From positions 162,801,427-162,865,426 of the forward strand of contig NC_037673.1 of the NCBI RefSeq assembly GCF_003255815.1: DNA of 64,000 nucleotides. The letters are read 5' to 3'. The position numbers were made by a program, and so were the translations under genes. Shown here piece by piece: positions 48,641 through 59,480 of this stretch (its first letter is position 1; the number at the start of each line of letters is the position of its first letter). The stretch comes from Theropithecus gelada. Its lineage: Eukaryota; Chordata; Mammalia; Primates; Cercopithecidae. The notes under the pieces were generated by a model that had not been told where the DNA came from, searched no databases, and saw only the letters and a program-made list of their open reading frames with translations.

Positions 48641-48766
48641 AATGGATACAAGGAGGCCAATCCGTCTATCCCTGCTGCAGAGGAAATTGCTAATGGCACA
48701 GCCACATCAGAGGAGGAGCCTCCTGAAAGTTTCATGAGATCAAAGGCCAAAAAAAGTTATAAATAA
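48641..48766 (+). pseudogene. coding-like 41-codon frame, possible processed-pseudogene tail
   Basis: An open frame ends at TAA (48764-48766) and reads like the acidic then basic C terminus of a protein: IPAAEEIANGTATSEEEPPE, then SFMRSKAKKSYK. It begins after TGA at 48638-48640 with no ATG at the start. I do not recognise the protein. The opposite strand is also open here. The composition is unlike the AT-rich surroundings, but the length is too short to exclude chance. Confidence 0.2.
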
Positions 48767-48787
48767 ACCAAAGAATCAAGACTGTCT

Positions 48788-49053
48788 GACGGGAGGCCGA
48801 GACGGGCGGATCACGAGGTCAGGAGATCGAGACCATCCTGGCTAACACGGTGAAACCCCTTCTCTACTAAAAAATAAAAAAAAAACTAGCCGGGCGAGGT
48901 GGCGCGGGCCTGTAGTCCCAGCTACTCCGGAGGCTGAGGCAGGAGAATGGCGGGAACCCGGGAGGCGGAGCTTGCAGTGAGCTGAGATCCGGCCGCTGCA
49001 CTCCAGCCTGGGCGGCAGAGCGGGACTCGTCTCAAAAAAAAAAAAAAAAAAAA
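48788..49053 (+). mobile_element. 5'-truncated AluY of Old World monkey type
   Basis: Starts at GGGAGGCCGAGACGGGCGGA, lacking about 40 bases of the head, and ends in about 20 A residues. AAGACTGTCT at 48778-48787 recurs at 49054-49063, a perfect 10-bp target-site duplication. ACTAGCCGGGCGAGGTGGCG, GAGATCCGGCCGCTGCACTC and CTGGGCGGCAGAGC are the changes I associate with cercopithecine AluY subfamilies. Confidence 0.95.
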
Positions 49054-49063
49054 AAGACTGTCT

Positions 49064-49867
49064 AATCTCTCCATTCTTATTGTTTACGATCTCAAATATT
49101 TGAACTGTAAGTCATTATTAGGCTCATAAAGCAGCTTTTAGATTACAGAGAAGTCATTCAGAATGTGAATTCTTCTGTTGTGCCAATACCCCAGGAGAGA
49201 CAGTTACCTAGGACTATTTGATAATTACATGGGATCCTTTACTTCTACAAAGACTGTAAATATCAAGCCTTATAACTTTGAAGTAAATAATACTATTTAT
49301 ATATTCCTAATCTGGCATTTTATCTATTCTTCATGAAACACTTATCTAAGTATTGCTATAATTCATGGGGTTCCTCGGTATCATTTCAGGGAAAAGAAAA
49401 AACATGTTTTTACTTGAATTATATTTTAAGAAAAATATTTTACTCAGTTAAAAACTGATGCACATGAATCTGTGAGATTGTTAAAATGGAAAATAAACAT
49501 CATTTGCAGGTTACATTGTACTTTAAGAGCCTTGGTTCCAATGCTAATTCTCCTTTCTTAGGCAAAATGTACTCAAGTGGTCAGCAGGGAGATCTTCTTA
49601 GAAAGCTAGAAGAGCTAGAGAATTTTTTAATGGGGACCATAAAAATCTGCTGAGATCCAGACATTCATTTCTATAAATATATGAACTGTCCAAATAATGT
49701 GACCCAACACAAGCTCACTGCTTAAAGCACCAGGTGCCACATTACAAATATGGTGAAAATTACCTGCTGAACTTGGACCCAACTTGGAGCAGCATCTTCT
49801 GCAGCATGAGATTGGTTCTAAGAGTCTGGCGTGTGTTTTATACATGATATGTACTATACAGACATAT
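49064..49867. other. single-copy DNA, no gene seen
   Basis: No repeat or coding frame recognisable. Confidence 0.4.
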
Positions 49868-49871
49868 TCTA

Positions 49872-50080
49872 TACTTTTTTTTTTTCTTTTTTTCGAGACA
49901 GAGTCTTGCTCTTTCACCAGGCTGGAGTGCAGTGGCGTGATCTCGGCTCACTGCAACCCGTGTGTCCCGGATTCAAGAGACTCTCTGGCCTCAGCCTCCC
50001 AAGTAGCTGGGACTAGAGGCACGTACCACCATGGCCTCCCAAAGTGCTGGGGTTACAGGCGTGAGCCACCGCGCCTGGCC
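49872..50080 (-). mobile_element. Alu with internal deletion
   Basis: Tail and right arm are normal (GAGACAGAGTCTTGCTCTTT on), but the text jumps from GGCACGTACCACCATG to GCCTCCCAAAGTGCTGGG, removing about 100 bases between the arms. Confidence 0.92.
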
Positions 50081-50084
50081 TTTA

Positions 50085-50420
50085 CATAATTACTCTACAC
50101 CAACCACTTCTCAGGCACTAGTCATGATCCCTGCTGTCACAGAGTTCACGTAGTAAGGCGGGAAATGAATGATCAAGAAATAACAATTGAGATAGTGAGA
50201 ATTAGGAGGAGATTCAAATAAGGCTGTCTGTTGTGTCTTGGGACCTACTTGAGACAGAGTGATAAGAGTCTGAGAGGGGACATTTGAGCAGAGCTCTGAA
50301 TGAAAGGAAGTGAGGCATAGAAAGATCTGGGGACAAGCATGTCAGGCAGAAGGATCTGCGGTAAAACCTTTGTGCAGAAAGATGCATTTGTCTAGAAAGA
50401 AGATATAAAGACATTCTTCT
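50085..50420 (+). repeat. ancient interspersed repeat, family not assigned
   Basis: GAGTTCACGTAGTAAGGCGG, GGGACATTTGAGCAGAGCTC and TGAATGAAAGGAAGTGAGGC match the same family as 61960-62760 (which has GGAGAGACCTGAATGACCTA). Confidence 0.55.
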
Positions 50421-51540
50421 CCCAGCCACCCCCACCTTTGACTAACAGCCAAATGGGGGTATTTTTGTATTTGGGGCTAACATAATAAGAAAAATCAGCT
50501 CCAGATTCACCCTGGAAGGGGTTTGCTTTCATTCACTTTGGAAATGTGGGTTAACAATGATAATGCCCTCCTCAACTTTCTCTAGAGCGTTGCTAGGGTG
50601 ACATTGTAATTCAAAGGACAGAATATCAATAAAGCCAGGACGTACAGGAATGTAAACAAGCTTTAAAAAAATAGTCCACGTGTTTGTTAAATAGACCACA
50701 ACGGGACAGGTCCATTATCATTGCAGAAAGCTCTGTACTTAGTATGTCCAATTATCTAAATAGCTCAAAAACATAATCAATCCATCAGTAGTATTCAGCT
50801 TCTAGCTCTGATATCTGATTGTGAATTCTCTGTGTTTATTCATATTTCTGCCAAATGTCGATCCAGATATGTATTAGCATCTGCCAGTGATGAATAAACA
50901 TAAGATTGTGCTCCTCCTGCAATTCTTAGTTGGGCTTGTGGAACAAGGGCTAGTCCAATCCATACCCTGTGGATGTTTCTTCACATCACAGAACTGTGTT
51001 ATTTTCTTTAATCGAGTCAACATAGTCAAGAGTCAAGAATGATTCTAACCTTGAATCCTTGGCCTTCAGCGGCAGCTCCACGCCCTTCTCTGCACTTGCC
51101 CTATCTAGACTTATGCATTTTAAAAGGCCAGCTCTGGTTGCTTACTTGTCCTTTAGTTTTCTTGACAGGCAAATACTTGTGGGATTTCAAGGATACTGGT
51201 TCTGCACGTCTCTGGGGGCTGAGAGCATCCACGACTGCTTGGGTGGAGAGAAGCATAAAGGGAGAAGAGTGCGACCTGCCGCAATGCCCAGTCACCCCAG
51301 GCTTCTGAGAGTCAACGTGCCCAGTGGCTCTGGAAGTCTTTCTCTACTTGCATGGCATACAATGTGGTCTACTAAATGGCTGTTACTTAGTCCCTTACGT
51401 ACATATGTTGTGGGATCCAATTGTTCTTGTGTCAGTATAAGAAGAGGTAGGCAACTTTGATTGACATGAATGTGTCACACAGAGTGCTGTGTGGACATGC
51501 CAATGCCATTCATTTCTTGGAGCCAGTTGCATTGGGAGTG
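50421..51540. other. single-copy DNA, no gene seen
   Basis: Overlapping frames near 51040-51460 lack any recognisable domain, and I see no splice-site-bounded exon pattern. Confidence 0.4.
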
Positions 51541-51550
51541 TCAACAAATT

Positions 51551-51592
51551 GTCTTCCTTCTTTCTTTCTTTTTTTCTTTCCTTTTCTTTTTT

Positions 51593-51624
<32 letters not shown>

Positions 51625-51915
51625 TTTTTTGAGATGGAGTTTCATTCTTGTTGCCCAGGCTAGAGTGCAATGGCACGATCTGAGCTCACTGCAACCTCCA
51701 CCTCTCAGGTTCAAGCAATTCTCCTGCCTCAGCCTCCCAAGTAGCTGGGATTACAGGCACGTGCCACCACGCCTGACTAATTTTTGTATTTTTAGTAGAG
51801 ACAAGGTTTTGCCATGTTGGCCAGACTGGTCTCGAACTCCTGACCGCAGGTAATCCACCTGCCTCAGCCTCTCAAAGTATGGGGATTACAGGTATGAGCC
51901 ACGGCACCCGGCCTA
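51551..51915 (-). mobile_element. Alu with long polypyrimidine tail
   Basis: About 80 bases of C/T-interrupted poly(T) (51551-51630) precede GAGATGGAGTTTCATTCTTG and a full AluS-type body ending GCACCCGGCC. TCAACAAATT (51541-51550) and TCAACAAGTT (51916-51925) are the target-site duplications, one change apart. Confidence 0.95.
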
Positions 51916-51925
51916 TCAACAAGTT

Positions 51926-52440
51926 TTCACAAATCCCATGCCATTTGCTCTGCTGAATCGAACCAGGCACCCTCTTTGATCTCACTACTATTGTTTTTAG
52001 GGGTCATGTTCTGTAGTTCAGGCAAAAGTGTAACAGAGGCTAATTGAACCCAATGTTCTATCAGCCTGTCTTTTGCCAGTCTGAATAGGTAAAGGGACTT
52101 TGAAAATATACGTCTAACTTGGTGCTTATCAGCATGTGCGGCCCTGACTAAATACTGAAGTCTCCATTCTATATGGGAAAACCTAACAGAGTCATCCAGC
52201 ATATTTGAGAGAAGGAAATTCTTCATAGCATTTCTTTGTCCATAGGAGTGTGTTTGTGTCTGTGTGAAAGAAAGACAATGTACGTATGTATGTGTTGTGT
52301 GTGCTAGGAAAGAAGTGTTTGCACTTCACCAATGTTGTTACTTACCCATAAATGTCTACCCATAAACTGAGCTACCTGCTCCCACCTATTAAGAGAGTCT
52401 TAGAATACTAGTCATATTAATAACCCTATTACTTTGGTTA
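51926..52440. other. single-copy DNA, no gene seen
   Basis: A short TG-rich patch at 52250-52310. Nothing else recognisable. Confidence 0.4.
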
Positions 52441-52444
52441 TAGT

Positions 52445-52935
52445 GAATTCTTACCTGTTCCTGAGCATTCTAAATTCTTTTGTATCTTCTTATTTGCTGT
52501 TCCATCTACTGATGAACATGTCTTCAAATAATGAACTTCTCTTTGTCCTTTAGGACCATGCTTTTAGAAAAGCTTTCCAGACCTCCCAAGACAGCCACTG
52601 TTTTCACAGAGTCCCCAACAGTTCACATATATGCCATTACCAAAGTGCTTAATACTACATTTTGTAACTATTTGTTTACAAATCTGCCTCATTTGTAGAT
52701 TGTGAGCCTCAAAGTCAGCTAGCAGGCACGTTACTGAAAGGATTAGGTATTCAGTTTTCGAATTGCGTGCTACTTAGCGAGAAAGTTTATAAAAAATGGA
52801 AGATATCTTTTGGCTAGATTGTTTTTCATTACACTTTCATATCCTCAAAGGCAGGCATTGTATTTTTTCATCTCACATCCACAGAAAACTAGCATTTCTG
52901 AAACAATGCGCAGTAACGTTTGCTCCATGAATGAA
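52445..52935 (+). mobile_element. L2 LINE 3' part, decayed
   Basis: GAAAAGCTTTCCAGACCTCC, AAAGTGCTTAATACTACATT and TTTGTAGATTGTGAGCCTCA, then AAGGCAGGCATTGTATTTTT and CATGAATGAATGAGC. The order follows L2, with an unmatched gap near 52740-52830. Confidence 0.65.
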
Positions 52936-52984
52936 TGAGCGGTTGTTACTTTCCAGCTGAAAATATTTCAGTGATGCTGTTTTA

Positions 52985-53480
52985 ATTTGGGATCTTTAAG
53001 ATTAGGAGAGACACAAGATGGAAATGAATATTTTATTACTTATAGGTCCTGCAGGGTACACAATATGCCTAGAGGCCACACACTTGGAGGTAAGGGAGTA
53101 CAGGTAGGGAATGAGAGAGACAGACAGACCCATGGACCAATAACTTTACTGGGTCCAGGGTATTATCCAAGCAGGTTTTTCTTGGGGAGTTTTGTTTGGT
53201 GGGTTTACCGTAAGCAGGCACAATTTCCAGGAGGTAACACTGTGACTGAGAGGTGGTCATTATGGCATATCTGCACAGCCCACACGGGATGTGAGGGTTA
53301 GTGGGCTCATCTGCAGGCTGCATCTAGTAGGCCACATCTAGCTGTCCCATCAAGACGTGGTCACCAGTGAGCAGTTGTATAAAGCAGATATCTGACTCAG
53401 CTACATTTGTTGACTTGTAGGGGTGGTATAGAACTGACAGCTGTGACAAGGGTGACTGAGATCTGCTTCTAGTATGTGAA
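52985..53480. repeat. probable LTR-type ancient repeat, family not assigned
   Basis: GAGAGACAGACAGACCCATG, ACTTTACTGGGTCCAGGGTA and CAATTTCCAGGAGGTAACAC read like an old LTR. The 104-codon frame across it has no domain. Confidence 0.4.
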
Positions 53481-53512
53481 AGTCCAACGTATACTTAAAA
53501 GGATGGTAAGGC

Positions 53513-53815
53513 GGCCGGGTGCAGTGGCTCACGCCTATAATCCCAGCACGTTGGGAGGCCGAGGCGGGCAGAGCACAAGGTCAGGAGATAGAGACCATCC
53601 TGGCCAACACAGTGAAACCCTGTCTCTACTAAAAATACAAAAATTAGATGGGCGTGGTGGTGCACGCCTGTAATCGCAGCTACTCAGGAGGCTGAGGCAG
53701 GAGAATCGCTTGAACCCAGGAGGCAGAGGTTGCAGTGAGCTGAGATCACGCCATTGCACTCCAGCCTGGTGAAAGAACAAGCCTCCGTCTCGAAAAAAAA
53801 AAAAAAAAAAAAAAA
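53513..53815 (+). mobile_element. Alu (AluS/Y type), complete
   Basis: GGCCGGGTGCAGTGGCTCAC to about 22 A residues. GATGGTAAGGC at 53502-53512 recurs at 53816-53826, a perfect 11-bp target-site duplication. Confidence 0.96.
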
Positions 53816-53826
53816 GATGGTAAGGC

Positions 53827-54236
53827 AACAGGAAGTTATAACAACTCACTACAGACACTATACTACACGCTGGAACATATTCAAGTATATTAGATTTGTT
53901 TTATAATCAGAGGTTAAAGAAACTAGAAATGGGCTAATTGGAAAAGAAAAGAGTAATCTTTGCATTTTCACTATTTGCAGAGCTGTGTCTTCTCCTGAAA
54001 ATGATAAAGCCTGCTCCTTCTCTAAGGCCCAGCTCAGGGGTGTCCTCTGTGTATTCTCACTAAATCCCTGGAGGCAGAAGTGTTTACGGGCTCTCACTCT
54101 CTCTCTTGCTCTCTCGCGCTCTCTCTCTGTCTCTCTCTCCATTGTGTTATCATCATTTGTTTAATGTTTCTTAATTATAGGACTTTTCAGACCTTGTTTC
54201 AAAGACTTGTGAACACATTTCCCTCCTCTGCTAAAC
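53827..54236. other. single-copy DNA with (CT)n, no gene seen
   Basis: A CT-rich microsatellite lies at 54096-54140. No credible coding frame. Confidence 0.5.
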
Positions 54237-54487
54237 CAGTGGTTCTTAACCAGGAATGATCTCCCCCCTCTTACCCACAGGGATATTTGACAATGTCTGG
54301 AGACATTTTTGGTTGTTACAACTGTGTGTGTTGTGGGGAGAGGGGTTACTACTATATTTTAGTGAGTAGAAGTCATACTGCTGAACATTCCCCAGTGGTG
54401 ATAGCACCCCACCCACTGCCCCTGACTTCTGGACAACTAAGAGTTACCCATCCCATAATGTCAATAGTGCTGAGGTTGAAAAATGCC
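54237..54487 (+). mobile_element. MER20-like hAT transposon
   Basis: CAGTGGTTCTTAACCAGGAA, TTTGACAATGTCTGGAGACA, TTTTTGGTTGTTACAACTGT and ATAATGTCAATAGTGCTGAG follow the MER20 order to GGTTGAAAAATGCC, with the related end CAGTGGTTCT at the other side. MER20 is a eutherian non-autonomous element, in places co-opted as an enhancer. Confidence 0.75.
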
Positions 54488-54700
54488 ATGCTAGACTATG
54501 AACTCTTTGAAGGAAGGGTTTCAATTCATCACTAAATGTTTTAAAAATCTCTAGCGTTTAACACAAGGTTTGTCCCATGTATATATATATATATATTCAG
54601 ATAATGTTTAAGAAGTGAATAATTGAATGAATGAATGAATGGTTGGATAGATATTGGATAGATGGATAAGCAGACAGATGGATAAATGCATGAATCAATC
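54488..54700 (+). mobile_element. L2/MIR-type 3' end with simple repeats
   Basis: CTAGACTATGAACTCTTTGA, AAGGAAGGGTTTCAATTCAT and AATTGAATGAATGAATGAAT. A (TA)n at 54577-54596 and GATA/GAAT units at 54625-54690 have expanded in the end. Confidence 0.6.
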
Positions 54701-55739
54701 AATCACTCTAGGACTACTTTCTAGCCCTTTCAATTCTTGGCAGCATTTGCTTTCCAAGTCAGAACTGCTATTTATTATCTGAATTACAGTCTAATCAAGC
54801 CACCAACCAAGATGCTGACCTGACCAGCTCTCATTTGAAGCATGTGCTTGACCAGAGATCTTAAGACATTCATTCTTAGCAAATATTACTAGCCCTTTTC
54901 TGGTTGTTTGGTAACAGAGTTATTTATATTCTTTCCCATTGTGCTGAGCACGTTTCCCCTATTTTATCATCTAGCTTGCTGTTGTAATGCTTCTTATAAC
55001 TGCATTATTCTGAGGCTGTTGACAAACCTGATGTGATTCTAAGTTTAAAAACCCTTCTAATGAGTCTGCTCTCTGGGTCCCTTTTAGGCAATAAGACTCG
55101 GTCACGATCCTCAGGGTGGAAAACAAATGCATTTTCTTTTGGTCAGTGTCACCAACTTAACTTTCAATCAACTGCCTTGTATTTTGGTTTGTGATTTTCC
55201 AAATAATCAAGTATATCTGGAGATGAGAAAATATGACTCATTTAGTCTGAGACAGTCTGTCAAACAAAATCTATCCACATATTATGAAGTCTTTATACCT
55301 TTTCTCACTTGTATTATTTCTGCATTTGCTATAGCAAGTGCTCTATGGATCTTAGGTAAAAGAGTATGTGAGTCGCATGCGATTTATGCGGCTGGCTTCT
55401 GAAGTGGTTTCTATGTATGCGTATCCTCACCACATTATGAGCTAGCCCTGGTCAATAAATACTGTGACTACTACTTGAATTGCTACCCTTCCTTTCAGGC
55501 TGGCTCTACTATTTAAAACATGTATATATATATACACACACACATATATATATATATTTTTTTTTCCCAAATTAAACTTTAAATACAAACAATAGTAAAA
55601 CCTAACACAACAGATTTTCCCTGGAAATAAAGAAATAACTAGGAATAATTTGAATTCCTTGAAATTTATACTATTCTGTAAAAATGCTGTGGAAAATTCC
55701 AAGAAAGCTTATGTCTAGATTGATAAAACATAAGTAATT
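54701..55739. other. single-copy DNA, no gene seen
   Basis: Contains a (TA)n-(CA)n-(TA)n tract at 55519-55560. A 91-codon plus-strand frame at 55127-55402 shows a hydrophobic stretch but no recognised family, and I do not call it a gene. Confidence 0.4.
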
Positions 55740-55750
55740 GTATTGAAGAT

Positions 55751-56054
55751 TTTTTTTTTTTTTTTTTTTGAGACAGAGTCTTGCTCTGTCACCCAGGCTG
55801 GAGTGCAGTGGTGCGATCTCGGCTCACTGCAAGCTTCGCCTCCCAGGTTCACGCCATTCTCCTGCCTCAGCCTCCCCGAGTAACTGGGACTACAGGTGCC
55901 CGCCACCATGCCTGACTAATTTTTTGTATTTTTAGTAGAGAAGGGGTTTCACTGTGTTAGCCAGGATGGTCTCCGTCTCCTGACCTTGTGATCTTCCCCG
56001 CGTCTCGGCTTCCTAAAGTGCTGGGATTACAGACATGAGCCACCACGCCTGGCC
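55751..56054 (-). mobile_element. AluY-like
   Basis: Poly(T), GAGACAGAGTCTTGCTCTGT, GCAAGCTTCGCCTCC and CACGCCATTCTCCTGCC. GTATTGAAGAT (55740-55750) and GTATTAAAGAT (56055-56065) are target-site duplications with one change. Confidence 0.95.
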
Positions 56055-56404
56055 GTATTAAAGATTTTTTTTTTTTTTAAATAAGATGAAGGAATTATTG
56101 GGGTATAGGCATCTTGGAAAATTTATAAACTCTCAGTACGGCATGCTTTTCTGCTGTGTCTCTTATTGTGAATTATAGTTTACATAAAATGTTGTATGAA
56201 ATGGAAGTATGTTATTTAACGGACAAAATAAAATGATTGGCATGTAGCAACCATGAGGGTAAGAAATTGGACATCATCATATCTGAGACATCTTTATGGG
56301 CTGCTTGAATTCAGTTCTTTCTTCTCCCCCTATGTTCTTTTACTAGTTTACTAGCTGCTAGCCTGAGTTTTGTGTTAATTATTTTCTTTGATTTTATTTG
56401 AAAT
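56055..56404. other. single-copy DNA, no gene seen
   Basis: Poly(T) then AT-rich DNA. Nothing recognisable. Confidence 0.4.
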
Positions 56405-56438
56405 TTTCATCCCATGTGAAAGCATACATGGGATGAAA
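56405..56438. repeat. perfect 13-bp inverted repeat (hairpin)
   Basis: TTTCATCCCATGT (56405-56417), loop GAAAGCAT, ACATGGGATGAAA (56426-56438). All 13 positions pair. Confidence 0.9.
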
Positions 56439-56479
56439 CAATATATTGTTTAGTTTTACCTGGGTTTTAAAAATACATG

Positions 56480-56665
56480 TGACCATACAGTGTATAGTAG
56501 TCCACCTTTATCTTCGGTTTTGATTTCCATGGTTTCAGTTACCTGAGGTTTTGACCTGAGGTTAGAAAATATTGAATGGAAAATCCCAGAAATAAATAAC
56601 TTCCACATTTTCAATTGCTCACCATTCTGAGTAGCATGGTGAAATCTCATAATTGAATAACAGCT
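56480..56665 (+). mobile_element. Tigger/pogo-type DNA transposon end
   Basis: TAGTAGTCCACCTTTATCTT, CCATGGTTTCAGTTACCTGA, AATGGAAAATCCCAGAAATA and TGAGTAGCATGGTGAAATCT match the 5' non-coding end of a Tigger family. No transposase frame remains. Confidence 0.6.
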
Positions 56666-56689
56666 AACAGAGATTTATTCCTCTCTTCT

Positions 56690-57150
56690 GATACATGTAC
56701 ATCATGGGTGGGCTGGGGATTTGCTCTATGTCTTCTCCAGTCCAGGACTCAGGTAAAAAGAGAAACCCCAAATGGTAACATTGCTAGGGCTGTGACAGAG
56801 GGAAAAGACCACCATTCACCCTTTGTCACTTGTCCTTTACAAACCCAGAATCCAGTCCACATTTAGTTCTCATATCTCATTGTTCTTCTTCAATCTGGAT
56901 TAGTTCCTCTGTCTTTATTTTCATACCTTAACATTTCTGAATCGTATAGGCCAGTTACTTTGAAGAATGGCCCTTAATTTGGTATCTGACATTTTCTTGT
57001 GATTCACGCTTTTTGAAAGAAATTCCACACAAGTCATATTGTGCTATTCTCAGTGAATTTTATCCAGAGGCAGACAACACTGATTTATCCCATTACTGGT
57101 GATGTTACCTTTTACCACTTGTTTAGGATGGTGAATGGTAGGGCCCTCTG
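56690..57150. repeat. probable ancient repeat, family not assigned
   Basis: TTCTGATACATGTACATCAT, TATAGGCCAGTTACTTTGAA and CCCATTACTGGTGATGTTAC look like old high-copy repeat text, but I cannot name it. Confidence 0.4.
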
Positions 57151-57159
57151 CTCTAAAAC

Positions 57160-57630
57160 TAAAGAATGGGTTACATGAGTAAGTTCTTTAGAGGTGATTT
57201 CTGAGATTTTGGTGCACGCATCACCTTAGCAGTATACACTGCACCATATTTGTAGTGTTTTATCCCTCGCCCCCTTCCACTTTTCCCCGCAAGTCCCCAA
57301 AGTCCGTTCTAACATTCTTACACCTTTGCATTCTCATAGTTTCGCTCTCATATATCAGTGAGAACATACAATGTTTGGTTTTCCATTCCTGAGTTACTTC
57401 ACTTAGAATAATAGTCTCCAATCTCATCCAGGTCACTACAAAATGCTGTTAATTCATTCCATTTTATGGCTACATAGTATTGTATTGTATATATCTATAT
57501 TTATCACAGTTCCTTTATCCAATTGTTGATTGATGGGCATTTAGGTTGGTTCCACGATTTTGCTATTGCGAATTGTGCTGCTGTAAACATGTGTGTGCAA
57601 GTATCTTTTTTGAGTAATAACCACATATCA
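57160..57630 (-). mobile_element. 5'-truncated L1 3' end (L1PB or old L1PA type)
   Basis: TTACATGAGTAAGTTCTTTA, AGATTTTGGTGCACGCATCA, TTGGTTTTCCATTCCTGAGT and TGATTGATGGGCATTTAGGT are antisense L1 3'UTR and ORF2 C-terminus text. The A-rich tail is not clear at the left end. Confidence 0.85.
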
Positions 57631-58556
57631 CCTATATCCCAATAACTTATGGAAAAATAAAATAAAAATAAAATTATAGGAAAAAGCTTAGTCATGGATG
57701 ATATCCAACAGATGAAAGATTTTGTGATTTTCATTTAAGGTGAAGATAGTTTGCTGCATGCTTCTCAATTATATGCAGATTGAGATGCTTTAAACTTTTA
57801 TTTTAAATTTAAAAGACATATATCCTAAGAAAATGCATGTAAATTATTAAATTGATAATGTTTGAAAAAATAATAAAATTAATAAGTTGGGATGTTGTTC
57901 TTAAATTGACAAGTCACTTATAAGTGTCTTATGAGGAGATTTCCTGAAATTATGTACATATTCTGCTGCTCACCCAGCTTCCAGACTTAGCTTCCACTAC
58001 TGATTCTTACCTGACTCAGCTGTGAATATGATGCTTGCCAAATGGTGTTTTTCTAACTCCATCTAGATTTACTAGTAGGCATTCTACCAGAAGGGAAAGC
58101 TTTCCTCTCCTTTCTAGTTAATTAATTAATTTACTTATAGAACCATGGACTTCTGGATTCCTATTTTGCTCATAAGTTTACACTCCTTTCTATCATAATT
58201 TATTTTTATGCTCAAATTATCCAAGATGTGACCAATGGAAACATGTTCAAACCAGCTTCTGTGATTTTTCAACATGTGGAGTTTTTACTTGAGCACTTTT
58301 TAACTTTCTGACTCAACTTGTTGTTCTAGGCTCATCTCATATTTTTCCTATTGAGATAACCATTTCTCTAAAGAGAATAGCATTTTAAAATGGTATTTAA
58401 ACCCAAAATCTGGATATTCAGTAGGCTTACTGCTACTGAGGTATCATTGCTTCTAGGTCCTCTTAGCAAACACAGATAGAAAATATAAGTGTATATGTGT
58501 ATGCACACACACACTCATACACAAACGCACATCTACATGCTTCTGTGTCTAGATAA
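57631..58556. other. single-copy DNA, no gene seen
   Basis: An (AAAAT)-like patch at 57652-57678 and CA-rich DNA at 58500-58525. Nothing else recognisable. Confidence 0.4.
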
Positions 58557-58648
58557 GTTAAAAACTGTGAGTTTACACTGATAATCTCTGATGCTAACTA
58601 AATGTTAAAAACTGAGTTTACACTGATAATCTCTGAAGCTAACTAAAC
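58557..58648. repeat. tandem duplication, 47 + 45 bp
   Basis: GTTAAAAACTGTGAGTTTAC and the rest of a 47-bp unit (58557-58603) are repeated at 58604-58648 with a 2-bp deletion (TG) and two substitutions. Confidence 0.9.
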
Positions 58649-59139
58649 ACTGCAAAGTTTATTCTAGTGTTCCCTGTTCCATGTTCATAATTCCATTCTC
58701 CAAAAGTGAAAAACCTGACTTTCATGACCCTCAGTCTATTTACTTATTACTTATTAGATCAAATTCCCCTGTATGAAGTCAAATACCTGGATGAGTTAGC
58801 CCAAAGGTGAACCCTCAGACACTGGCAGCCCTCCCCCACCGGCCCCCACTTCTTTCACAGGCATGCAAAGCAAGAGCTCCAAAAAGAAGGGAAAGGAATA
58901 AGGAAGGAAGGCCAGTTAGATAGCTCAGTCCTGGGCATGGATGCTGTCCATTTGAGATGCCAGCCCAGGGCCAGGACCCAGACATCCACAAGCATAGGTC
59001 AAAATCTCACATCCCTACAAAGGAGATGGAGAGCTAGAATAAGAATTACATAATTTTAAAGTAGACAAATTGATTGAAATTTTCCTTTATGGTTTCTGGT
59101 TTTTTACATCTTGTTTAAGTAATCTGTATGCTGAAGAAC
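58649..59139. other. single-copy DNA, no gene seen
   Basis: Slightly more GC-rich than average around 58800-59000. No recognisable repeat or frame. Confidence 0.4.
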
Positions 59140-59480
59140 ATTAAGATATTCTCAAATACTGTCTTCTAAATGTTATATATTTTTACCTTTTATGTTAGGT
59201 CTTTTAATGTTCCTGGACTTGATTTATTTATTTATTTATTTATTTTTTTTTTTTTTTTTTGCTGTGGTGTAAATTTGGGTTTTAAATTATTTCTCTTTTT
59301 CCATATGGATAACCAACTGTCTCAGTAACAATTATGGAAAAGTCTATTGTTTCCCCATCTATCTCTATGCTATATTTCTAGGTTCTCTACACTGTTCTAT
59401 TAGTCTACTTGTAAATTTTTGTATTAATACCACACTGTCTTTGTTACTGAACTTAGGACTGGCTACATATTTTGCAGCGT
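59140..59480 (-). mobile_element. old L1 ORF2 fragment, antisense
   Basis: TCCATATGGATAACCAACTG, GTCTATTGTTTCCCCATCTA and ATACCACACTGTCTTTGTTA are antisense L1 ORF2 phrases of an old L1M. A (TTTA)n-poly(T) tract at 59221-59260 interrupts it. Confidence 0.7.

Noticed and set aside
50900..51460. Overlapping plus-strand frames of 89 and 133 codons
   Set aside because: No recognised domain, two frames open at once, and no exon-like boundaries.
55127..55402. 91-codon plus-strand frame with a hydrophobic segment
   Set aside because: A chance AT-rich frame with F/L/I-rich residues; no family features and no promoter or splice context.
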